Assembly: GCA_037200045.1 (NCBI GenBank)
Contig: JBBCHM010000001.1
Span: 310,001-374,000, forward strand
Source of the DNA: Rhizomicrobium sp.
GTDB lineage: Bacteria; Pseudomonadota; Alphaproteobacteria; Micropepsales; Micropepsaceae
Direction: 5' to 3'
DNA length: 64,000 nt
The notes under the pieces are model-generated. The model made no database searches. It worked only from the letters and a program-made list of their open reading frames with translations, and had not been told where the DNA came from. The translations under genes were made by a program, and so were the position numbers. How positions within the stretch are numbered: the stretch's first letter is position 1; the number at the start of each line of letters is the position of its first letter. Of this stretch, positions 54,081-63,058 are shown piece by piece.

Positions 54081-55499
54081 ATGGCGGACAATTACACCCA
54101 CACCATCAACGGCAAGGCCGAGAGCAGCGAGCAGAGCTTCGATGTCATCAATCCGGCGACCGGCGAGCCTTTCGCGAAATGCCCGGATGCGTCGCGCGAC
54201 CAGCTCGATCGCGCCGTGGCCTCGGCCCGCACGGCCTTCGCCCCGTGGGCGGCGAAGAGCTTCGCCGAGCGCCGCGAGGCGATCGCCGCTTTCGCGCACG
54301 GCCTCGCCGCGCGCATCGACGAGATCGGCCCGGTCCTGACGCGCGAGCAGGGCAAGCCGCTCGGCCAGGCGAAATGGGAGATCGGCGGCGCCGCCCATGA
54401 GCTCGAAGCGATGTGCAAGCTCGAGATCAAGCCCGAGATCATCCGCAATGACGGCAAGCACCGGGTCGAGCTGGTCTATCATCCGCTCGGCGTCGTCGCG
54501 GCGATCACGCCGTGGAATTTCCCGATCATCCTGGCGGCGCACAAGATCGCGCACGGCCTCTATGCCGGCAACACGATGGTCCTGAAGCCCTCGCCCTACA
54601 CGCCGCTGGCGACCCTTCTGATGGGCGAGGTGGCGCGCACCACCCTGCCGCCCGGCGTGCTCAACACGGTGGCCGGCGGCAACGCGCTGGGCGGCTGGAT
54701 GACCGAGCATCCCGGCGTCGACCGCGTCTCGTTCACCGGCTCGGTCGCGACCGGCAAGCGGGTGATGGCGAGCGCGAGCGGCACGCTCAAGCGCGTCACG
54801 CTGGAGCTCGGCGGCAACGATCCGGCGATCGTGCTGGACGACGCCAATCTCGACGAGATCACGCCGAACCTGTTCCGCGGCGCGTTCCTGAACGCCGGCC
54901 AGATCTGCATGGCGGTCAAGCGCATCTACGCGCCCGACCATCTTTATGAACCGCTGGTCGAGGGCCTGACCAAGCTGGCGCGCGCCCACCGCGTCGGCGA
55001 CGGCATGGACCCGGAGTCCGAGATGGGTCCGCTGCAGAACAAGATGCAGTTCGACAAGGTGATGGAGGTCATCGAGGATACGCGGCGCGACAAGCGTGCC
55101 CGCATCACCACCGGCGGCCATCAGCTCAACCGGCCCGGCTATTTCATCGCGCCGACCGTGGTCGCCGATGCCACCGACGACATGCGCATCGTGGCCGAGG
55201 AGCAGTTCGGGCCGGTCCTGCCGATCCTGAAATACAGCGACGTGGACGACGCGGTGCGCCGCGCCAACGACACCCGCTTCGGCCTGGCCGCCTCGGTCTG
55301 GACCAACGACTACGAGCGCGGCGCGGACATCGCCCGGCGCATCGAGGCCGGCACGGTCTGGATCAACCACCATGTCGGCAGCGAGGCCGACATGCCGTTC
55401 GGCGGCTTCAAGGAATCCGGCCTCGGCCGCGAGATCGGCACGCTGGGCCTGGCCTCCTACATGGAGCCGCAGGTTATCAAGGTGCCGCTGCGCGCCTGA
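54081..55499 (+). CDS. NAD(P)-dependent aldehyde dehydrogenase
   Basis: 472 residues, a typical ALDH length. The catalytic Cys is C276 in NAGQICMAVKR, the general base E242 in TLELGGNDPA, and the cofactor Asn is in ITPWNFPIILAAHK. It oxidises an aldehyde to an acid. GGGAGG is six bases before the ATG at 54081. It follows the thiolase gene and is terminated by the hairpin at 55520. With LLM monooxygenases upstream, an alcohol-aldehyde-acid oxidation series is plausible. Confidence 0.92.
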   Translation: MADNYTHTINGKAESSEQSFDVINPATGEPFAKCPDASRDQLDRAVASARTAFAPWAAKSFAERREAIAAFAHGLAARIDEIGPVLTREQGKPLGQAKWEIGGAAHELEAMCKLEIKPEIIRNDGKHRVELVYHPLGVVAAITPWNFPIILAAHKIAHGLYAGNTMVLKPSPYTPLATLLMGEVARTTLPPGVLNTVAGGNALGGWMTEHPGVDRVSFTGSVATGKRVMASASGTLKRVTLELGGNDPAIVLDDANLDEITPNLFRGAFLNAGQICMAVKRIYAPDHLYEPLVEGLTKLARAHRVGDGMDPESEMGPLQNKMQFDKVMEVIEDTRRDKRARITTGGHQLNRPGYFIAPTVVADATDDMRIVAEEQFGPVLPILKYSDVDDAVRRANDTRFGLAASVWTNDYERGADIARRIEAGTVWINHHVGSEADMPFGGFKESGLGREIGTLGLASYMEPQVIKVPLRA

Positions 55500-55519
55500 C
55501 TACGCTTCCGCTTTTCGAA

Positions 55520-55556
55520 AAAAAGCCTCCGCCCTGTCGAAGGACGGGGGCTTTTT
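55520..55556. terminator. Bidirectional intrinsic terminator
   Basis: AAAAAGCCTCCG and CGGGGGCTTTTT pair around a short loop, leaving an A-tract on one side and a T-tract on the other. It ends the thiolase-ALDH unit. Confidence 0.8.
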
Positions 55557-55576
55557 CATGAGCATGATCGTTTGAT

Positions 55577-55657
55577 TGTCATGCCCGCGCAGGCGGGCAT
55601 CCAGAGGACTGGGCGCGGTGCCGCTTGCCCTGGATTCCCGCTTGCGCGGGAATGACG
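55577..55657. repeat. Dispersed palindromic repeat, TGTCATGCCCGC type
   Basis: The left arm TGTCATGCCCGCGCAGGCGG continues GCATCCAG and the right arm is CTGGATTCCCGCTTGCGCGG followed by GAATGACG. The arms are inverted and each is a hairpin. The design matches copies 32997, 55730 and 62930, but the arm sequence is a different variant. Confidence 0.7.
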
Positions 55658-55729
55658 GTTTGGAAGACAGCGATTCGAAACCGACCGATTTTGCCCTAGT
55701 GTCCCGAGTCAGAAGTTCGCGGCACTCGG

Positions 55730-55840
55730 TGTCATCCGCCGCGAGTTCGTAGCGACAGCGTACGAACGGCGGACCCAGGTGAAACCTGCACGACCGCGGC
55801 AGATTTCACCTGGGTGGCCCGCATTCGCGGGCCATGACAC
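55730..55840. repeat. Dispersed palindromic repeat, copy 2
   Basis: It starts TGTCATCCGCCGCGAGTTCG and ends CATTCGCGGGCCATGACA. The left arm matches, in reverse complement, the right arm of the copy at 62930; the right arm matches that of copy 1. It fills most of the space before the MarR gene. Confidence 0.75.
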
Positions 55841-55906
55841 CTTTTTTTATTCAGCGAACCTCTGGTTCAGAACACCAGCAGCCCATGAGATTCGTGATCG
55901 AAATAA

Positions 55907-55944
55907 TTGACAAGGAAACCATCATCTATTACTTTCCTAGGAAA
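55907..55944 (+). promoter_or_regulatory. MarR gene promoter and palindrome
   Basis: A consensus -35 TTGACA (55907-55912) is followed after 17 bases by TACTTT (55930-55935). The perfect palindrome TTTCCTAGGAAA (55933-55944) overlaps the -10 and is placed as expected for an autorepressor site. Confidence 0.55.
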
Positions 55945-55958
55945 CCAATGGGGCCGGC

Positions 55959-56420
55959 ATGGCGCGCGAAAGGCCGATCAGCGTGTTGGAGGCGCATCTG
56001 GGGTATTGGCTGCGGATGGTGTCCAACCACGTGTCCCATGCCTTCGGCCTGAAGGTGGGCGCCGAGGACGTCACGGTGGCCGAATGGGTCGTGCTGCGCG
56101 CGCTCTACGCGGCGGATGGCGCGACGCCCAGCCGCGTCGCCGACGAACTCAAGATGACACGGGGCGCCGTCTCCAAGCTGGTGGACCGCCTCGTCGCCAA
56201 GGATCTCGTCTCGCGGACCGCCTCCCGGGAGGATCGCCGCTGGCAGGACATCGCGCTTCGGCCGAAGGGCCGCGCGCTCGTCCCGCGCCTTGCCGCGCTG
56301 GCGGACGAGAACGACCGGGAATTCTTCGGCGCGCTCTCGGCCGCGGAACGCGCCACGCTCGAACGCATCCTCAAGAAGATCGTCCGGCAGCGCGAAATCC
56401 AAAACGTGCCGGTCGATTGA
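55959..56420 (+). CDS. MarR family transcriptional regulator
   Basis: 153 residues. The winged helix is visible: VAEWVVLRALYAADGATPSRVADELKMTRGAVSKLVDRLVAKDLVSRTASREDRRWQDIAL, about residues 40-100, flanked by dimerisation helices. MarR dimers repress small catabolic or resistance units and release on binding aromatic or oxidative ligands. The promoter palindrome suggests autorepression. The DUF1398 gene follows by 40 bases and is its likely target. Confidence 0.88.
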   Translation: MARERPISVLEAHLGYWLRMVSNHVSHAFGLKVGAEDVTVAEWVVLRALYAADGATPSRVADELKMTRGAVSKLVDRLVAKDLVSRTASREDRRWQDIALRPKGRALVPRLAALADENDREFFGALSAAERATLERILKKIVRQREIQNVPVD

Positions 56421-56460
56421 CCGGCCAAACATCGCCGGCCACACATCGAAGGAGAAGGAC

Positions 56461-56862
56461 ATGGACGCCAAAATCGCGCGCCTCGTCGAGGAATGCACCG
56501 AACTGTCGAGGGGCGCGACGGGCAAGTTTCCCGAGATCGTCGGTCGGCTGACGGACGCCGGCATCGAGCGCTACCGTGCCGACCTGCAGCGGGGTGAAAA
56601 GACCTACTACCTGCCGAATGGCGATTCGCACGTCACGAAAGCGGAGGCGGTGGAAGGACCGTTCGCGGACGCGTTCGATCCGGCGGCGGTGGCCGCCGCC
56701 GTCCGCGCGAGCCAGGCCAACAGAATCGACTATTCGCAATTCCTCGCCCGCATCGCGGCGGCGGGATGCGTCGAGTACACGGTTTCCATCGCCGGGCGGC
56801 GCGCGGTCTATAGCGGGCGCCGGGCCGACCACTGCACCGAATGCTTTCCCCCGGCGGCGTAA
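56461..56862 (+). CDS. DUF1398 family protein
   Basis: 133 residues. The family pattern GIERYRADLQRGEKTYYLPNGDSHV near residue 35-59 and ASQANRIDYSQFLARIAAAGCVEYTVSIAGRRAVYSGR near 80-118 is clear. The ATG at 56461 follows AGGAGAAGG. DUF1398 proteins are small, soluble and of unknown function; some are in prophage or stress contexts. It is 40 bases behind the MarR gene and ends at a bidirectional terminator. Confidence 0.82.
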   Translation: MDAKIARLVEECTELSRGATGKFPEIVGRLTDAGIERYRADLQRGEKTYYLPNGDSHVTKAEAVEGPFADAFDPAAVAAAVRASQANRIDYSQFLARIAAAGCVEYTVSIAGRRAVYSGRRADHCTECFPPAA

Positions 56863-56882
56863 CGCTCAGCGGGCCAAAAAAG

Positions 56883-56918
56883 AAAACGCCGGCGGTGCGA
56901 ACCGCCGGCGTCTTCGTT
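56883..56918. terminator. Bidirectional intrinsic terminator
   Basis: ACGCCGGCGGT-gcga-ACCGCCGGCGT is an 11-base-pair stem with an A-rich tract on the left and T-rich on the right. It lies between the convergent DUF1398 and TonB receptor genes and can end both. Confidence 0.8.
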
Positions 56919-56950
56919 TGTGCCCTGAAGGAGGCGCCGAAGCGCCGCAT

Positions 56951-59470
56951 TTACATCTTGACGTTGAACCGCGCGTACCACTCGGCCGGCGCGCTGTAGG
57001 TGCCGTCCACGAAGCCGGCGGCGTAGTTCACGCTGCCCACCGTGATGTAGCGCTTGTCGGTCAGGTTCGTGCCGCCCACCGCGACCGAGTATTTGTCCTC
57101 GTCGAAGCTGAGCCGCACCGACGCATCGATCAGGTCCAGCGACGGACGCTTCAGGAGCGGGGTGTTCAAGCTGTCGTTATACATGGACGAGGTGTGCGTA
57201 TAGGACAACTGGACCTGGAGCGCCATTCCGTTGCCCAGATCGTGATCCCATTCCGGATTGATGTTGATCTTCCACATCGGCGTCTTGGGCAGTTTGGATT
57301 GCAGCGTGATGTCGCTGAACGGATCGGGCGTGGCGGGATGCACGCTCGGATCGAGGTGGTAGTAATAGGCGTCGATATAGCCGACCCCCGCATGGGCGGA
57401 GAAGCCGTAGTCGAAGATCGCCTGGGCCTCGAGTTCGCCGCCGAGGATGTTGGCGTCGCCGAGGTTCTTCAGCACCGGCGAGGCGCCGACCTGCTCGTTG
57501 AGCTGGATGTTCTGATAGTCGGTGTAGAAGAACGCGGCGTTGGTCTGCAGCGTCGAGTCGAACCATTCGGCCTTGACGCCGACTTCATAGGTCTGGGCCT
57601 TTTCGGGCTTGAACCGGGCCAGCGAAGGATCGTCGATCGGATCCGACAGGCGGGTCGTCCAGCCGCCGGACTTGAAGCCCTTCGACCAGGACGCATAGGC
57701 CATCACGTCGTCGTTCACGTGATACTGCACGCCCGCGGTCGGGGTGAACTCGTCGAACTCCTGCTTATCGCCGCCGGCCGGGAAATATTTGTAGGGATTG
57801 TTCGGATCGGCGAAGCCCAGCACCTGCTGGCAGGTCAGGAAGGCCGGCGCGCCCAGATTGTTGGGCATGTCCGGCGGATAGCAGCCCGACGCCTTGTAGG
57901 ACAGGCCGTCCAGATCCTGCTGCCCACCGACGAAATGCTTGTTCTCGATGGAGTAGCGGGCGCCGAGCGTCAGGCCGATCTGATCGGTGACCTTGTAGTC
58001 GAGATGGCCGTAGATCGCCTCGCTCGACGTGCGCATGAGATTGAGGCCGCTGTCCTCCACCGCGAGCAGGCCGCCGTCGAACGGCACCCAGTCGTGCACG
58101 AAACCGTCCTCGTAGAAGTAATAGAGGCCCGCGACATAGCTCAGCCGCTGGTCGAGCGCCGTGCCGACGAGCTGGAGCTCCTCGGTGAACTGCTGCTGCT
58201 GCTGCTTGTCGCTGACTTCGAGCAGATCGCCATGGTCGGCCGAACCGTCGAGGTCTTCGCCGATGTTCCACGTGATGTGGCGATAGCCGGTGATCGACTT
58301 CAGCGTCATGTCGTTGCCGAGGTCGTAGGCCAGGGTGATGCCGGCGCCTTCGGAGTCGTATTTCGCGTAGTTGATGCCGTTGGCATAGGTCGTGTCGATG
58401 CTGCCGGTCGCGAGCTGCGCCTGCGTCGTCTCCGGATTGATCGGGACGAGATTCGGTTCGCTGTCGAGCGCCGGCAGGCCCACGCCGGGCGGCCAGCCAT
58501 TGGCGCGCGGCTGGCTGCAGAGCTGGCCGATCGTGGCGCCGGCAAGGCAGGCCGTGTAGAGGCCGGCGATGCTGCCGGCCGCGCCCGGCGTGTTCGGGAA
58601 CACCTGGAGCACCGTGTTGGGGATCGAGGACTGGTCCTGATGCGCCCAGTCGGCGGTCACCGTCGCGGTGAAGTTCGAATTGATGTCCCACACCAGCTTG
58701 CCGCGGACCGTCTGGTGGTTCTGGCCGCCCAGGCGGTTGTTGAACTCATAAGGAGTCGCGACGTCCGGCGAAACCGGGTCGAAGGTGTAGCCATGCGCGT
58801 TGTTGTAGGGGACCACGCGCTGATAGCCGTCGCGCTCGACCGACTGGAAGGTGATCGAGGTCCGCACGCTGTCGGAGATCGGAATATCCGCCGTCAGCGC
58901 GATATCGCGGCGGTTGAACGAGCCGCCGGTGACCTGCGCCTGGACCATGAACTTGTCGCCGGGATCGCGCGTCACGATCGAGATCGCGCCGCCGATCGTG
59001 TTGCGGCCGAACAGCGTGCCTTGCGGGCCCTTCAGCACCTCGATGCGCTCCACGTCGAGCAGGTCGACATTGGCGCCGATGGTGCGGGCGAGATAGACGC
59101 CGTCGACATAGACGCCGACGCCGGGATCGAGGTTGAAGGCGAAATCGTCCTGGCCGATGCCGCGGATCGAGGCGGAGAGCACCGAAGAGTCGCCGGAGAA
59201 CGGCGCGCCCGAGTCGAGGTTGACGTTCGGGGTCAGGTTGGAGAGGCCGTGAAGGTCGCCGATGCCCTTCTCCTGGATCGCGTCGCCGCTGAAGGCGGTG
59301 ATCGCGATCGGAACGTTCTGCACGTTCTCGGACCGCTTCTCGGCGGTGACGATCACGGTCTCGATTTGCTGAGCCTGCGCGGCATCGGTCCAAAGCCCGA
59401 TTCCGACGAAAGCCGACGACAGCAACACGGCTTTCAAAAGACGCGTATGACGAACTGCATGATGAGACAT
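56951..59470 (-). CDS. TonB-dependent receptor
   Basis: 839 residues. The signal peptide ends near AAQA (residue 33), and QIETVIVTAEKRSENVQNVP is the TonB box and plug start. The plug contains IEVLKGPQGTLFGRNTIGGAISIVT. The barrel has many aromatic strands and ends AEWYARFNVKM. GGGAGGG is seven bases before the ATG at 59470. It is divergent from an alpha/beta hydrolase gene. The ligand is unknown; with catabolic neighbours, an organic substrate is as likely as a siderophore. Confidence 0.93.
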   Translation of the reverse strand: MSHHAVRHTRLLKAVLLSSAFVGIGLWTDAAQAQQIETVIVTAEKRSENVQNVPIAITAFSGDAIQEKGIGDLHGLSNLTPNVNLDSGAPFSGDSSVLSASIRGIGQDDFAFNLDPGVGVYVDGVYLARTIGANVDLLDVERIEVLKGPQGTLFGRNTIGGAISIVTRDPGDKFMVQAQVTGGSFNRRDIALTADIPISDSVRTSITFQSVERDGYQRVVPYNNAHGYTFDPVSPDVATPYEFNNRLGGQNHQTVRGKLVWDINSNFTATVTADWAHQDQSSIPNTVLQVFPNTPGAAGSIAGLYTACLAGATIGQLCSQPRANGWPPGVGLPALDSEPNLVPINPETTQAQLATGSIDTTYANGINYAKYDSEGAGITLAYDLGNDMTLKSITGYRHITWNIGEDLDGSADHGDLLEVSDKQQQQQFTEELQLVGTALDQRLSYVAGLYYFYEDGFVHDWVPFDGGLLAVEDSGLNLMRTSSEAIYGHLDYKVTDQIGLTLGARYSIENKHFVGGQQDLDGLSYKASGCYPPDMPNNLGAPAFLTCQQVLGFADPNNPYKYFPAGGDKQEFDEFTPTAGVQYHVNDDVMAYASWSKGFKSGGWTTRLSDPIDDPSLARFKPEKAQTYEVGVKAEWFDSTLQTNAAFFYTDYQNIQLNEQVGASPVLKNLGDANILGGELEAQAIFDYGFSAHAGVGYIDAYYYHLDPSVHPATPDPFSDITLQSKLPKTPMWKININPEWDHDLGNGMALQVQLSYTHTSSMYNDSLNTPLLKRPSLDLIDASVRLSFDEDKYSVAVGGTNLTDKRYITVGSVNYAAGFVDGTYSAPAEWYARFNVKM

Positions 59471-59693
59471 TCGCAAACCCTCCCGCTCGCTTCGCGCCTA
59501 AGGTGATGCTTGGCGCGATTTGTATGAATTGCTAACTAATTACCAGAAAACGCCGGCCGCACACACGCTTTGCTGCGGTGGGCACGAAATGGGACAGGAA
59601 GTTTCGCGCCATTGTAGCATCCCTGCCACATCGACGGCGCGCGCTGTCGCTGGTGTTTCGTCTACCCGTCAATTCTGGATAGGCTCTTCTCGC

Positions 59694-60587
59694 ATGACAA
59701 TACCGACACGTCGTTCTGTTCGCTCAAGGGATGGCGATATTTCCTTTTTAGAATGGCAGGCGCCGAGCGGCGCTCCGATTTTGCTTTTCGCACATGCGAA
59801 CGGCTTCAACGCGTCGACCTATATCCGCCTGCTCGAATCACTCGCGGGGGAATTCCGGGTGATCGCCTTGGACATGCGCGGCCATGGCGCGACGACCTTG
59901 CCGACCGATTCGCGGCTCGCGACCGGCTGGCGGGTGTTTCGCGACGACCTGCTGCGCTTCCTCGATGCGTTGGCGATTCGGCCCGATGTCCTGGCCGGCC
60001 ATTCGCTCGGCGCCAGCACGGCGCTGATGGCCGCGGCGGCGCGCAACGACATCGCCAAGGCGCTCGTCCTCGCCGAGCCGGTCATGGTGAGCGAACGGAC
60101 CGCGCTCGCCGCGGCCGCGGCGCGGTTTTGGGGCCGGCCCGAAAAGGCCAATCCGCTCTACGCCATGGCGCTCAAGCGGCGCGCGCAATTCAAGTCGCGC
60201 GAGGACGCGATCAAGAGCTTCACCGGCCGCGGCGCGTTCCGCACCTGGCCGGCGGAGATGGTGGCCGACTATGTGGCGGGCGGACTGCTGGCCGACGGCG
60301 ACGCGTTCCGTCTCGCCTGCGATCCCAGATGGGAAGCGGCGAGCTACGCGACCTATCCGCTGCGCATCGCGGCGCTTGGAAGCCGGATCGCAGTTCCGGT
60401 CACGATCCTGTCGGGCACGGTCGGCTCGGCGACGACGCCGGCGGTCCTGGCGCAATTCGTCCGCCGCCACGGCAGGACCCGCGCGATCGCGGTGGAGGGC
60501 GCGAGCCATTTCCTCCCCATGGAGCATCCCGATCTGGTGCAAAGCGAGATCCGCCGCGCCGCGTCACGCGGAATGTCTGCGCCATAG
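59694..60587 (+). CDS. Alpha/beta hydrolase
   Basis: 297 residues. Oxyanion region FAHANGFNAS, nucleophile elbow GHSLGAS with S104, and terminal His in GASHFLPMEHPD give a complete catalytic set. It is related to haloalkane- and epoxide-hydrolase-like esterases; no halide-binding Trp pair is evident. The ATG at 59694 lacks a strong ribosome site. It is divergent from the TonB receptor and overlaps the convergent HAD gene by 24 bases. Confidence 0.85.
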   Translation: MTIPTRRSVRSRDGDISFLEWQAPSGAPILLFAHANGFNASTYIRLLESLAGEFRVIALDMRGHGATTLPTDSRLATGWRVFRDDLLRFLDALAIRPDVLAGHSLGASTALMAAAARNDIAKALVLAEPVMVSERTALAAAAARFWGRPEKANPLYAMALKRRAQFKSREDAIKSFTGRGAFRTWPAEMVADYVAGGLLADGDAFRLACDPRWEAASYATYPLRIAALGSRIAVPVTILSGTVGSATTPAVLAQFVRRHGRTRAIAVEGASHFLPMEHPDLVQSEIRRAASRGMSAP

Positions 60588-61427
60588 ATCGAGCACATGG
60601 CCGATGGTTTCGGCGACGTGATGGGCGCGCCTGGGCTTGGGCACCGCCATGTAGTCCGCCTCCTTGGCGACGCCGGTCATGACGCCGACGGCCAGCGCGC
60701 CGTCGCGGGCCGCCATCAGGGTCTCCAGATTGGGATCGTCGCCGATGACGCAGATGTCTTTCGCGGAGACGCCTAGGCGTTCGGCGGCGACGCGCATCGC
60801 CTCCGGCGCCGGCTTGCCCAGCGCGCGCGTGCGCGAGCCGGTGATCTTGTCGATGGCGCCGGCGATGGCGCTGGAGGTGCCGAGCGTCCGTCCGTCGGCG
60901 GTGGCGAAATAGGGCACCAGCGACGCGGCGAACGGTTTCGCGCCGCGCCACACCGCCTCGCAGGCCGCCTCGATGTCCGCCATGCCGAACTCGCGGAACC
61001 AGCCGGCATAGACCGCGTCGACGTTCTCGCGCTCCGGCGGGCGGACGATTTCGAGCCCCGCATCGGCGAGCGGGCCGCTGACGCCCTCGCCGCCCAGCAC
61101 CAGGATCCGCTTGTAGCCCTTGGCGAGGAAATACCGCGCCGCCACGGTCGACGGCGTCATGATGCGCTCGGCCGCCACGTCGAAGCCGGCATGTTTCAGC
61201 TCGCCGACATAGGCCGAAGGCGGCCGCACCGTGCCGTTGGTGAACAGCATGTAGGGCGTGCCGCGCGCCTCCAGATGGGCGATGAACTCGACCGCGCCGG
61301 GCAGGGCGCGAAGTCCCTTGTTGCGCTTGTCGCCGAGCACGAGCGTGCCGTCCATGTCGAGGACGAAGCCTTTGGTGCGTGACAGGCGGGCCGCGATCCG
61401 CGCGCCGTTGCTCTTGGTGTCAGACAT
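60564..61427 (-). CDS. HAD-IIA family phosphatase
   Basis: 287 residues. FVLDMDGTLVLG holds the nucleophile D24 and acid D26; MLFTNGT is motif II; GKPAPEAM the Lys motif III; VIGDDPNLETLMA motif IV. The C2 cap placement matches the NagD/PGP subgroup. It dephosphorylates a small metabolite in the cytoplasm. The ATG at 61427 overlaps the carboxylase-like gene by eight bases, so the two are co-translated. A phosphatase repairing or clearing a by-product is a reasonable guess. Confidence 0.88.
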   Translation of the reverse strand: MSDTKSNGARIAARLSRTKGFVLDMDGTLVLGDKRNKGLRALPGAVEFIAHLEARGTPYMLFTNGTVRPPSAYVGELKHAGFDVAAERIMTPSTVAARYFLAKGYKRILVLGGEGVSGPLADAGLEIVRPPERENVDAVYAGWFREFGMADIEAACEAVWRGAKPFAASLVPYFATADGRTLGTSSAIAGAIDKITGSRTRALGKPAPEAMRVAAERLGVSAKDICVIGDDPNLETLMAARDGALAVGVMTGVAKEADYMAVPKPRRAHHVAETIGHVLDLWRRHSA

Positions 61428-62904
61428 GCGCCGGCACCGGCCTGGCGGAACGCAGCGAGATTTTCAGTCCCGGCTTTTCGACATCGAGCTCCGACACGTC
61501 GGTTCTCGCGGCGACATCGCGCAGCAGCTCCACGAGCCCGCGCGTATCGGGATTGTAGCCCAGCTTCGCCGGCCCCTTGGCCAGCATCGCATCGACCTGG
61601 TCTTCCGGCATCACGGCGCGCAAGAGCATCTCCTCGTCCGACATGCGTGGCCCGAAGCGCTTGCGCAAGTCCTTCGGGTTGAGCGCGGGCGCTTCGACCA
61701 TCAGTTCCTTGGCGCGGGGTGTGGTCAGGATCTTGTCGAGCACGTTCGCGTCCACCGGCGCGGTCGGCCGCCCGAACTTGCCGAGCACATAGCGGATCAC
61801 CTGGTCGGAGACGTTGGCATAGCGCTCCGCGCCGATGACGTTGAACAGCGCTTGGGTGCTGACGATCTGCGGGAAGGGCGTCACCATGATCGGATAGCCG
61901 AGTTCGGCGCGCACGCGCGGCACTTCCTCGATCACGGCGGCGAGCCGGTCCTCCTGGCCCAATTCCTTGAGCTGGCGGGCGAGCGTGGTGAGCGCGCCGC
62001 CCGGCATCTGATGGCGCAGATAGGCCGCGTCGAATTCCTGCGGCGTGCCCTTGGGCAGACCCTCGGCGTCCGCCAGCCGCGTGAAATAGCTTTCGACCAG
62101 GCCCAGCGAGCGGTCGTCGATGTCCACGCTGTGGCCCATCTCGCGCAGATTGCTCACCATGCGCGACGCCGACGGCAGCGAGGTGCCGTTCGCCAGCGCG
62201 CCGGCGCCGGTGTGCACCGCATCGACGCCCAGTTCGGCGGCCACCATATAGGCGAGCGGCGCCAGCCCGATCGTGCAGTGGGCGTGGATTTCGAGCGGCT
62301 TGTCGCCCATGACGGCCTTGACCGCCGGCACCAGCGTCCGCGCGCGATCCGGCAGCAGGATGCCGGCGGGGTCCTTTATATAGACACGGTCGATATAGGG
62401 GCACTGCGCGGCCGCGCGCGCGATGCCGGCATAGAACGCGTCGTCATGCACCGCGCTTACCGTATAGGTCAGCGCCGCCATGACATCGGCAACGCCTTCC
62501 TCCTTCGCCATCCGCGCCGAGGTCAGCAGCCCGTCGAGATCGTGCATCGGATCGAGCACGATGACGCGTCCGATCCCGGCCCGGGCGATGGAGCGGTAGA
62601 CCAGCCGCATGAAATCCGGATCGGCGGTCTCCCAGGAGATGAAGCGGAATCCCGTGGTGATGTATTGCAGCGGCGTGTTGGGCGCCGCCGCATGGGTGAG
62701 GCGGATGAGGTCCCAGGGATTCTCCTGCTTGTAGCGCACCGCCATCGCCATATGCGTCGAGGAATTGAAATCGAGCGCTCGGAATCCCACGCGGTCCATG
62801 ACTGGCGCGATCTGCACGATCTGCGCGGTGTTCAGCCCGGTGGCGCCCCACAGGCTTTGATTGCCGTCGCGGATCGAGATATCGACAAGATCGATCTTCG
62901 CCAT
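61420..62904 (-). CDS. Carboxyltransferase-domain protein (PycB/OadA-like) without biotin domain
   Basis: 494 residues. DISIRDGNQSLWG is the metal-binding start of the DRE-TIM carboxyltransferase barrel, YIKDPAGILLPD holds the Lys that is carbamylated in the family, and EIHAHCTIGLAP the His-x-His metal ligands. A PycB/OadA C-terminal helical domain follows to about residue 480. No biotin-accepting AMKM motif is present; the chain ends at about the point where a biotin domain would begin. It may need a separate carrier or have turned to an aldolase/lyase role. It is coupled to the HAD gene. Confidence 0.85.
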   Translation of the reverse strand: MAKIDLVDISIRDGNQSLWGATGLNTAQIVQIAPVMDRVGFRALDFNSSTHMAMAVRYKQENPWDLIRLTHAAAPNTPLQYITTGFRFISWETADPDFMRLVYRSIARAGIGRVIVLDPMHDLDGLLTSARMAKEEGVADVMAALTYTVSAVHDDAFYAGIARAAAQCPYIDRVYIKDPAGILLPDRARTLVPAVKAVMGDKPLEIHAHCTIGLAPLAYMVAAELGVDAVHTGAGALANGTSLPSASRMVSNLREMGHSVDIDDRSLGLVESYFTRLADAEGLPKGTPQEFDAAYLRHQMPGGALTTLARQLKELGQEDRLAAVIEEVPRVRAELGYPIMVTPFPQIVSTQALFNVIGAERYANVSDQVIRYVLGKFGRPTAPVDANVLDKILTTPRAKELMVEAPALNPKDLRKRFGPRMSDEEMLLRAVMPEDQVDAMLAKGPAKLGYNPDTRGLVELLRDVAARTDVSELDVEKPGLKISLRSARPVPAHV

Positions 62905-62929
62905 GTCTCTATTCCACCACCAAAAACCG

Positions 62930-63033
62930 TGTCATGGCCCGCGAAGGCGGGCCACCCAGGTGACGTCTTGTAGTGCAGATGTCACCTGGGTCCGCCGTTC
63001 GCACGCTGTCGCTACGAACCGCGGCGGATGACA
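62930..63033. repeat. Dispersed palindromic repeat, copy 3
   Basis: It starts TGTCATGGCCCGCGAAGGCG and ends GAACCGCGGCGGATGACA. It is an inverted version of the copy at 55730, with the GGCCCGC-type arm left and CCGCC-type arm right. The flanking TTTGGATCA is also found after copy 1. Confidence 0.75.
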
Positions 63034-63058
63034 TATTTGGATCAGTCCAGCGCATCGT

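Noticed and set aside
56576-59506. Very long plus-strand open frame (976 codons)
   Set aside because: It is antisense to the second TonB receptor and mostly Arg/Val/Asp repeats typical of GC-rich shadows.
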